From: Asparagopsis taxiformis
Taxonomy: Eukaryota; Rhodophyta; Florideophyceae; Bonnemaisoniales; Bonnemaisoniaceae
Direction of reading: 5' to 3'
NCBI GenBank assembly: GCA_030407315.1
Contig: JALQPE010001011.1
Coordinates: forward strand, 1-12,492
Length of the DNA: 12,492 nt
Below are positions 1 through 7,200 of the stretch, piece by piece; within the stretch, counting starts at the first letter, position 1, and each line of letters begins with the position of its first letter. A program made the position numbers and the translations under genes. Below the pieces are notes generated by a model that saw only the letters and a list, made by a program, of their open reading frames with translations, did not search any database and had not been told where the DNA came from.

Positions 1-2
1 TT

Positions 3-913
3 TCAACGGTTTGCGGCGATCAAGTGAGCGCGTCAGCGGAGTCGCGCGGACTCAAGCGCGGCGTCGATGTCAATTTGTTTGCGGACGTGGACGGTGCGGC
101 TGTGCATATTGGGACGGCTTCGGTGAGCACTGCTTGTGGCGATGTTGGCCTTCCGCGCACGCTGCACAACCACAAGCTGCCGTAAACCGACGAGGCCGAC
201 TATATCGTCGTGCGCAACATTGCGACTAAGGACAAGTTCAAGGACCTCCCGTTCCCGTACATGTTTCATGGCGCCGAGGGACCGCCGGAGACGATGGGTG
301 GAGCATACGCCGCGGCGTTTTACCCTTGGGATACTCGGATGATGCGCCCCGCTGCGGAGGATGGCCCTAGCGACATTTGTACCCCTGCTGCAGCGTCAAA
401 CTTCAACGCAGCGACGAAACAGGCCAGCTCGGGACGGATGCCCAGTACCGGTCCAGCAGGCGAAATCACTGGTTCGGGGGGTACGAAGCATCCAGCACGC
501 TCCGTCCCGGTTTCGGGAGGCACGAAGCGCCCTGCTCGCTCTGCAAGACCCTCCAGTGGAGGCACGAAGCACCCTGCTCGCTCTGCTAGAGCCTCCAGTG
601 GAGGCACGAAGCACCCTGCTCGCTCCGACGTCACCGAAGCTACTACGCAGGACGTAACCGAGGTGGACGACGAACCGGAGGTGGCGGAAAGCATTCGTGA
701 GCAGCAGGGGACGCAAAAATTACGGTGCCCAAGTTTGTGACGTCGGATAACGTCGGAGAAGGAGCGACTGTGTTGGTGAGGGAGCTAGTGGAACCGGCCG
801 TGACCCTTCGCGATGTGAAAGAAGACCACGTGGAGGACCTGCGCAACAATATGTTGGCTGTGGGGTATGTGAGCTCTTCGCGTATCACTGTGACGGTGCT
901 GAGGTCGCTGTGA
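3..913 (+). pseudogene. Flanking degenerate ORF, interrupted by the retrotransposon
   Basis: I do not recognise this gene. Reading from base 3 in the frame whose codons start at multiples of three, the frame stays open to 740 with a single internal TAA at 183-185. Its residues are mixed and protein-like, with an acidic stretch near 640-690. It includes a tandem repeat built on SGGTKHPARS (471-626). Near 701-740 the coding-like signal moves to the -1 frame (open from 701), giving a segment rich in V, D and E that runs into the LTR. Its stop TGA at 911-913 is supplied by the LTR start TGTGA. So the element landed in this frame, which was already damaged or is a non-coding relic. The frame change lies by an A-run at 715-719. 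It could be a host gene or part of an older mobile element. Confidence 0.4.
471..626 (+). repeat. Tandem repeat, 4 units of 33-42 bp (11-14 codons)
   Basis: Four head-to-tail units at 471-503, 504-542, 543-584 and 585-626 encode variants of SGGTKHPARS. The last two units are 42 bp and almost identical. The first two are shorter and more diverged. All lengths are multiples of three, so the frame is kept, which suggests expansion while the sequence was coding. Confidence 0.85.
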
Positions 914-1172
914 TGCAATCTATGTTGCAAGCGCGCGCGCGGGTCGGAGCGATGCGTCGCGTTGAGTCCGCGTGCATCCGCGTTTAGTTAGTTAGTAAGC
1001 GAGCGTACGCGTGGCGATACAATTACGTGTCACGGCGCGCTTGCGCGAACGCGTACGATTGCGAGCTTGGCGCCACGTGTAGCGCCTTTTGCGAAATTCC
1101 CTTTATTTCCCCTTTTTGGGTTTTTATGACGAAAGTCTTTTCCCAAATATTTCCCTTTTTGCGTGCGAGCGA

Positions 1173-1210
1173 GCGGCCGCCGGCCGGCCGCGCAAGGACA
1201 ACCTGTCCTT
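1173..1210 (+). other. Two adjacent hairpins in the LTR
   Basis: GCGGCCG (1173-1179) pairs with CGGCCGC (1185-1191), and AAGGACA (1194-1200) pairs with TGTCCTT (1204-1210) over a 3-nt loop. They lie about 40-80 bases upstream of the AATAAA. If they fall within R they would be at both ends of the genomic RNA. Function unknown. Confidence 0.5.
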
Positions 1211-1250
1211 AGTAGTTAGCTATTAATGGTCGTTTCGCTCGCACCTTACC

Positions 1251-1256
1251 AATAAA
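1251..1256 (+). promoter_or_regulatory. Candidate polyadenylation signal AATAAA
   Basis: A perfect AATAAA occurs once in the 5' LTR, downstream of the T-rich U3. The copy that would act at the 3' end lies beyond the window edge. A single hexamer match in GC-rich DNA is suggestive only. Confidence 0.45.
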
Positions 1257-1483
1257 CAGCCAGCATCTTCGCAGCTACGAGTTAAGCGTTTAGCGAATCG
1301 CGAGGACCGATTGCGTTGAAACGTTGCGTGCGGGTTGCTCACGATCGCCGACGTTCGCGTGCGCGCTGCGCATAAACCGATCGTCGAACCGCGTCGCACC
1401 GCGATAGCGCGCGTTGCGTCGCACGCCACTAGGCCAGGGATTTACGACCCCTGTGTGGATCGCGTTGTGCTCGAGTTTACTCG

Positions 1484-1504
1484 GTGATCTCACCCTGAGA
1501 TCAC
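1484..1504 (+). other. Perfect 9-bp hairpin in the U5 part of the LTR
   Basis: GTGATCTCA (1484-1492) and TGAGATCAC (1496-1504) are exact inverted repeats around CCC. It lies in the inferred U5, so it would sit in the 5' untranslated RNA. Retroelement U5/leader stems often help packaging or primer annealing, but no role can be assigned here. Confidence 0.5.
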
Positions 1505-1695
1505 GGCTTGCGCCGGCCCGCGAATCCCGTGTTGCGATCGTTCCCTACGCGTTCCGCCGTTGTACCACCCGTTCGCCAGCGCGACCGAGCGACGCGCGAA
1601 CGCAAGTTCAACCAGCGCGTTACGGTTCACCTCGCCCTGACACGGCTGCAATTCTAGAACTCCCTAGCGATCGCCACCCCGGCTGGTCCTACAAC

Positions 1696-1716
1696 TGGTC
1701 TCTCGACCTAGAATTG
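1696..1716 (+). other. Primer-binding site, fits tRNA-Tyr 3' end
   Basis: It starts TGGTCTCTCGACC, two bases after the inferred LTR end TACA. Read as the complement of a tRNA 3' end it gives CCA, A73, an acceptor strand with G72 (so the tRNA begins CTCTCGA), a T-stem with the conserved C61, and T-loop residues A58, purine 57 and C56. These invariant positions all fit, and complementarity ends after C56. Cytosolic eukaryotic tRNA-Tyr is known for the C1-G72 pair with A73, so tRNA-Tyr is the likely primer. No site of the usual TGGNG type (tRNA beginning with G) occurs between 1126 and 2270. The host tRNA is not available to confirm it. Confidence 0.65.
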
Positions 1717-2270
1717 CGCGAACCGACGTGCGAACTCAGCGAAGCACAGAAACTCCGCTTAGGGAAAACACGGGACGCCAAACCTATCGCTTACTCTAAT
1801 TCTTCTTTTATCCGTTCGTCGTGCGCGACAGCGAGGGCGATTGACGCGTGCGCGCGTATCGCTATCCCGGAAGCGGTGCTATAGCCTCTCTGGTTTGTAT
1901 AACTACCCTACCTCTACTACGACGATTCGCCGCGCGGAACGACGCGATCGAAGACGCAGCGCGTGCGCGCGCTAGTTCGCAACCCTAACGCGGGTTCGGC
2001 GGTGCCGAAAATATTGGGTTCGCGAGCGATCGAGACCCGTCTTCACGCGTTCCGAGCGAGGAAGAAGCCCTCCTGCGAGCGAACTCGTCCCCCTCACCCT
2101 TACTACGCGCGCCCGATACGCAGACAATTTTCGGGAAGCGCTTCCCTTTTTACTTGCCAATTTTTCGACGCGCCGACGCGAGATTTTGACGCGCGCCGAA
2201 TTCCCCTTTCTCCTTCCCCATCATCCCTTTTTCCCTTTTCCCTAGGCGACGATCGAACGCAACCGCGCCG
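1717..2270 (+). other. 5' leader with polypyrimidine tract
   Basis: This is untranslated leader between the primer-binding site and the gag ATG. The last part (about 2199-2245) is an almost pure C/T tract of CCCTTT-type runs ending CCCTAGG. Open frames here (for example 1414-1884 and 1963-2544) cross the LTR or lack coding character and are judged chance frames in GC-rich DNA. No packaging signal can be named. Confidence 0.6.
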
Positions 2271-3071
2271 ATGGACCCATCCGCGCCCGAGCGATCGAAC
2301 GCGCCGACCGAACCGCCGCCAGTCGCGTCGCAAACGCACGCAGTCGACGCGCTGGTCGCTTCACATATCCCTGACCCTACCGCTTCTCCGTGGCCGCCGT
2401 TACCGACGCAAGCGCTCGCGAGCATCGACGACGACGCGCAAACGTCCGACGATGGCGCCGCAACGAAGCGCGAGGCCGAGTTCCGCGTTTCCGACGTGCA
2501 CGCTACGCCGTCCGCAACGCTTCCGAGCTTGGTTCGACAAGTAGTGGACGACCCTACGTTCCAATGCATGCTCCAGGCTGAAGTACGAGCTGCAGTGGAC
2601 CGCGCTATCAAGGGCCAATCACGTGGACTAACGGCTCAGATGAGGGCACAAGTCCACAACCTAATCGTCACTACGATGGACTCCCGCGAGGAGCAAAATA
2701 TTGAACGCGCGAACGTCGCTGCGCGCGAAAACCGAACGCGAACCGCAGCGCGCGCGACCCCTACGAACTACGCACGTGACGCGGACCCCGAAGGATGGCT
2801 GGAACTGGCGCGCCAGGACCTGTCATTCGACGACCACCCGCGTTCGGATAGCGACATTGGACCCGCACATCCCGGGCTGGTAGAGATCCAGCCGTTGAAC
2901 GAGCTGTTCACGCGCGCGCTTTCGTATCGCACGTACCGCTTGCGTAATACGGACCGCGCGTTTAACCGAACAATTGCGAGCGAATTGGCTAACACCGCGA
3001 AAATGGTGCGCCATTCGATGCAAGGGAGAATTTCACGGGCGCTGACGGAATCGCCGTGCTATCGTTCCTGA
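2271..3071 (+). CDS. gag: Gag, N-terminal part (frame broken near 2993-3010)
   Basis: Gag builds the virus-like particle. This frame begins at the first good ATG after the leader and runs 266 codons. Residues 1-70 are Pro/Ala/Asp-rich and probably disordered. The rest is more helical and charged and shows no domain I can name. The recognisable capsid sequence does not continue in this frame. It appears in the -1 frame from about 3005, after an AAAA run at 3000-3003, and this frame ends in about 22 unrelated residues before TGA at 3069-3071. No X XXY YYZ slippery heptamer lies in frame in the overlap (2993-3071), so I read this as a one-base loss, possibly in the A-run, or a sequencing error, rather than programmed shifting. 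Confidence 0.75.
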   Translation: MDPSAPERSNAPTEPPPVASQTHAVDALVASHIPDPTASPWPPLPTQALASIDDDAQTSDDGAATKREAEFRVSDVHATPSATLPSLVRQVVDDPTFQCMLQAEVRAAVDRAIKGQSRGLTAQMRAQVHNLIVTTMDSREEQNIERANVAARENRTRTAARATPTNYARDADPEGWLELARQDLSFDDHPRSDSDIGPAHPGLVEIQPLNELFTRALSYRTYRLRNTDRAFNRTIASELANTAKMVRHSMQGRISRALTESPCYRS

Positions 3072-4240
3072 AGTATTTCAAGAGCGCATGCGACGACACC
3101 GGCGTATCCGAAGGCGCAGCGTTGCCGATTCTCAAGTATTTCCTCGCCGACGAGGCGCGCGACACGTTCCAAACGTACGTGGGACGAACGTTCCGAGGCT
3201 CGCGCGCGGGCGTCGATTCGATTACGTGCTACGCGGAAGCCGTTCAGTGGCTCTTGCTAACCTATGCGCGCGAAGGCGACGTCGCGCAAGCGTATCGTGA
3301 CGTGGCGCAACAAACGCAAGACCCGAAGGAAACCGAAACGCAATTCGCTACGAGACTACGACGCCGCGCGCTGCGCTGCGGCGATGCGTTTAGCGAGCGA
3401 ACGCTTGTTTCTATTTTCGTCGATGGTCTACGACCCTATGCGCAACACCTCGTACGGGACGCGCTGTCTCGCGACCCGCGTCGATACACCTTTCGAGAGC
3501 TAGTCTCTATGGCGCAGAGCCACGGGGACACGCACCGAGCGATGACGCCAACGACGAGCGCGCGACCGCTATTACGGCGAACGCCTGCGCTCTACGTGGA
3601 AGAGGAGGAGACACCAACGATGCAAGCGCTGACCGTGGGGCATACCCCGCCATCAGGCTTCTCATCGCCAAACGTCTCAACCTCCGCCGCGACGCCGCAC
3701 GCTCCGCGCGAACGGAAGTTCTCGACCCCGAGCCCCATGCGAAGTCCAACCTCGCTTGGCACCCCTTCGTCGAATTATCGCACGCCACGCTCTCGCGACG
3801 CATCGCCCGCCGACCGCTCGCGACGCTTTGCGCATAACGACGACCGAGAACGCGAACGCGCGGGACCGTACACGGCGCACATACCGCGCGCAACTTACCC
3901 ACCGCCTATCGTGAGACAGACGGCACCGGCCGACACGTCTCGCACAGCGGCGTTCCGCTGTCTGATATGCCGGAAGTTTGGACACCCCATGGTAAGCTGC
4001 CCGCTGCTCTCATCCGAGCAACAGGCCGCAATTCGCGAGATGCATAGTCACGCGCGCCTAACGCCCGAAGAACTGAACCTGCAGCGTAACGTTCAGGTTT
4101 TCGAAGTTTCCGCGGACGATGACGCACGCGAGCGCGAAAGCGAACGCACGCGCGAAGACGACGCGCGCGACGGCGAGCAGCTCACGCCCCACTCGGTTCG
4201 CTTCGCAGAAGACCCGGGAAACGCCTACGAGGAGTCGTAG
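2993..4240 (+). CDS. gag: Gag, capsid and nucleocapsid part
   Basis: This frame opens at 2993 after a TAA at 2990 and continues the Gag begun at 2271 in the -1 frame. No ATG lies near its start, so separate initiation is unlikely; the first possible start, GTG at 3056, already lies inside the homologous region. From about 3010 it reads like the retrotransposon gag capsid domain (FTG followed by VLSFLKYFKSACDD, then helices to about 3540). A Ser/Pro/Arg-rich linker follows (about 3550-3940). One CCHC zinc knuckle, CX2CX4HX4C, lies at 3959-4000 and should bind genomic RNA. The tail is highly charged (Asp/Glu/Arg). The stop TAG is at 4238-4240, inside the loop of the frameshift hairpin. Together the two parts would make a Gag of about 650 residues. 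Confidence 0.88.
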   Translation, partial: HRENGAPFDARENFTGADGIAVLSFLKYFKSACDDTGVSEGAALPILKYFLADEARDTFQTYVGRTFRGSRAGVDSITCYAEAVQWLLLTYAREGDVAQAYRDVAQQTQDPKETETQFATRLRRRALRCGDAFSERTLVSIFVDGLRPYAQHLVRDALSRDPRRYTFRELVSMAQSHGDTHRAMTPTTSARPLLRRTPALYVEEEETPTMQALTVGHTPPSGFSSPNVSTSAATPHAPRERKFSTPSPMRSPTSLGTPSSNYRTPRSRDASPADRSRRFAHNDDRERERAGPYTAHIPRATYPPPIVRQTAPADTSRTAAFRCLICRKFGHPMVSCPLLSSEQQAAIREMHSHARLTPEELNLQRNVQVFEVSADDDARERESERTREDDARDGEQLTPHSVRFAEDPGNAYEES

Positions 4241-4258
4241 CGGGTGGGCCGACTCCTC
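4216..4258 (+). promoter_or_regulatory. -1 ribosomal frameshift signal between gag and pol
   Basis: GGGAAAC at 4216-4222 sits in gag frame exactly as G GGA AAC, the classical X XXY YYZ slippery heptamer, known to work in some retroviral gag-pro junctions. After a 6-nt spacer (4223-4228), GAGGAGTCG (4229-4237) pairs perfectly with CGACTCCTC (4250-4258) around a 12-nt loop that holds the gag stop TAG (4238-4240). The -1 frame is open from 4123 through the pol stop at 8400, so slippage would give Gag-Pol. The geometry (5-9 nt spacer, GC-rich stem, nearby stop) matches the known type. Reinitiation at the ATG at 4285 is the alternative. Confidence 0.85.
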
Positions 4259-4284
4259 CTCACTCAACGGACACGCGACGCGCG

Positions 4285-7200
4285 ATGACGCAACCGCCGC
4301 GCGAAAAACCGCCTCCGTTACCACCCGAAACAGTGGTCCTGTTTCAGACCCCTACCGCGAACTACAAACTCGAGATACGCGTCGGATATAATCTACGCAC
4401 GGCCACCGCGGTGACCGCTGTGCTTGATACCGGCGCGGGCCCGAGCCTCATTCGCGAGAACGTATTAGGCGCTGATTGGAAGCGCCACGCTACGCCGCCA
4501 ACGCTGCGCTGCGCGATTATCGACGCGAATGGACGACGCCTCGCGCCGAACGCGTCATTGCGGCTTAGCGTTCTTCTAGGTGCCCGCGCGCACCTTCAAA
4601 CTTTCCTGGTGATGCCGCGCTTATCCGTCCCTTGCATTCTGGGAGCAGACTTCATCGACCGCGTGGTTCGGATGATCTATACTGGGCCGCAGCGCGCGTT
4701 GCGAACCCGCTATGGGGACCACGTTCCGATGCTCCCGCGCACGCCGACGAAACCGCGCCGCGCACCGACCCCCAAGACTACCCGACCGACAGAATTCGCG
4801 CCAATCCGCGTTGCGCGCCGCACGTCGATTCCGCCGCACGCGACGCAAGCTATCGAAGTCACCACGGGCGCTGACGGACGCTGCATCATGATACCCGCGA
4901 CCGACCTCTACGGACAGAAGTTGTTGCGTCTAGCCAATGGTGAAACGCAGGTTAAAAGGAACGTGCCCTTCAGTGTGCATGTGCACAACGCCGGCACCCG
5001 CCTACAGATATTGCCCAAAGGCATGAAGGTGGGCGCCGCGGTGCCCAACCCCGTAGGTTGCCTACAAGTTGCACAAGAGGCGCCGACACCACAAGACCGA
5101 CCGCCCGACGATGCGACGCCATGCAACGCGACGAACCCGCCGGACCTGCGCGAAGCCGACGGAATTGCGAACGCGACGCCGCACTGGGAAGACCTCTTAC
5201 GCGCGACGCTACGCGATGAGCGAGTAGACGACGACCTACACGCGCGAATTATCGAGATGCTGCGAAAGCACGAGCGCATGTGGAATGGCACGCTCGGAGC
5301 CATCCACGCGACAGAGCACCGCATCGAACTGGTTCCGGGGGCGACCCCCGTCAACCAACCGCCGTACCGCGCCGGACACGCGTCGCGCGAAATTATCCGT
5401 ACGCAAGTGGATAAGATGCTCCGCGCTGGAGTGATCGAACCTGCTACATCGGAATGGGCGAGCCCGGTTGTAGTCGTGCCTAAGAAGGACGGGACTTCCC
5501 GCTTCTGCATCGACTACCGCCGCTTAAACGCCGCTACCGTCAAGGACGCGTATCCGATTCCGCGCATGGACGATTGCGTCGATTCGCTTGGTAACGCGAC
5601 GGTTTTCACTACGCTAGACTGCAACTCGGGATACTGGCAAATCCCGGTAGCGCACGCCGACCGCGATAAGACTACGTTTACGTCGCATGTTGGTACGTAT
5701 CGCTTCTGCCGTATGCCCTTCGGGCTATCGAATGCGCCCGCGACGTTTCAGCGCGCGCTCGATATCTTGCTCGCGAACGTGAAATGGCAACACTGCCTAG
5801 TCTACCTGGATGACGTAATCATCTTCTCCGCAGACGTAAACGCGCACGTGCATCACGTCGATGAGATACTGGGAATCCTCGGACGCGCTGGCGTTTCGCT
5901 TAAATTCGCGAAGACTGAGTTCTTCAAGCGCTCGGTAGACTACCTGGGACATACTATTTCGCCGGGGAAGCTATCCGTACCGACGACGAAATGCGACGCG
6001 CTGCGCGATGCGACGTATCCGACGACGAAAACGCAGCTGCGCAGCTTCCTGGGGACGTGCAATGTATACCGCCGATTCATCGAGAAATTCGCGTTCATAG
6101 CCGCGCCGCTTACGCAGCTGCTGAAGAAGGACCAAGGAGATAACCTACCCGCGCCGACGCCAGAGCAAACGCGCGCATTCGAATCATTGCGACAAGCGAT
6201 GCTATCTCCGCCTATCCTCCGTCTGCCGCGCGAAGGGCACCCGTATGTGCTCGACACCGACGCGTCGCAAGGACAAATCGGGTGCGCGTTACTACAGTTG
6301 GACACCGACGACGACGTACTACATCCAGTCGGATACTGGTCGCGCACGCTTAACGACGCGGAGCGTAATTACTCGACGACGGAACGCGAATGCCTCGCAG
6401 TGGTATGGGCTGTGTTACTATTACGCGCATATCTAGAAGGACGGAAGTTCACGGTTCGCACGGACCATAATTCGCTGCGCTGGATTCTAAATATGACCTC
6501 CGCGGAAGGACGACTCGCGCGTTGGCGATTGCGACTCGCCGAGTTCGAGTTCGACGTCGAATATAAAAAGGGTAAACGCCATGTTATCGCCGACGCGCTC
6601 TCGCGAATGGCCACGCGAAGCGGCGACGAGACGGAAATACCGGACGAGATACCCTGCTTCGACGCCGCGAATATCGTTGAACCGCACGCGGACGCTTACG
6701 TCCGAGCCGACGCCGCGCTACTATGCGACTACGCCGAATATTATCCTAGCCTGGATTGTCTGCTGACATCTCGAGCATGTATCGAACCACCCGTATCCGC
6801 TGACGAGTGGATACGCGAGCAGGCTACGGACGAGTTCTGCCAAAACGCGAAACGCGACGTCGAAACCGAGCCGCAGTCGCGCTTTCACCTGTCCCCCGAT
6901 GGGATACTTATGAGGACCGCGCCGCTCGACGGCGCCACGCAGATAGTCGTGCCCGAAGCGATTAAGGGGCGCATTTTGCGAGCTAACCATTACGCGGTAA
7001 CCGCAGGACATCCGGGCGCGCGACGCATGTATGACGCAATTCGACGCGCGTACTACTGGCCGATGATGAGCGTAGACGTCTACACTACCGTGAGACAGTG
7101 CGATGCGTGCGCACGTAACCGCGTTACGCAATATCGCCATACGAACGCCCTGAAGCTATTCCCCGCGACGCGCCCGCTCGAAGACGTCGCTATCGATATC

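Larger units (their letters stand above)
909..1693 (+). repeat. 5' LTR (785 bp by inferred end)
   Basis: The left edge is set by the start of identity with the 3' copy (909 against 12275), by the terminal TG, and by the polypurine tract abutting the 3' copy. Bases 909-1125 match the 3' copy with one substitution (C920 against T12286) and one extra T in a T-run. The right edge is inferred: the sequence ends CCTACA at 1693, matching the TGT start as TGT...ACA, and a primer-binding site starts 2 nt later. AATAAA at 1251-1256 could be the polyadenylation signal, placing R near 1270 and leaving a long U5. The U3 contains T-rich tracts (about 1097-1160) and a GC palindrome with a NotI site (1173-1191). 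Confidence 0.85.

Noticed and set aside
1068..1074. TGGCGCC, resembling a Lys-type primer-binding site
   Set aside because: It lies inside the LTR, is repeated in the 3' copy, and is not next to an LTR end.
1414..1884. 156-codon plus frame across the LTR and leader
   Set aside because: It starts at TTG, spans the inferred LTR end and primer-binding site, and shows no domain. Chance frames of this length are common in GC-rich DNA.
1963..2544. 193-codon plus frame overlapping the leader and gag start
   Set aside because: Arg/Pro/Ser-rich, no ATG-led start with coding character, and it overlaps the better-supported gag frame.
2999..3005. GAAAATG as a programmed frameshift site within gag
   Set aside because: It does not fit X XXY YYZ, has no clear downstream structure, and other elements do not need a shift inside the capsid.
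4213..4219. CCCGGGA, which also fits X XXY YYZ in gag phase, as the slippery site
   Set aside because: G in the YYY position slips poorly, and the overlapping GGGAAAC at 4216 is a classical heptamer with better spacing to the hairpin.
4908..5510. 200-codon minus frame opposite pol
   Set aside because: It is the shadow of the RT and linker coding sequence, with Ser/Arg/Cys-rich composition and no recognisable motif.
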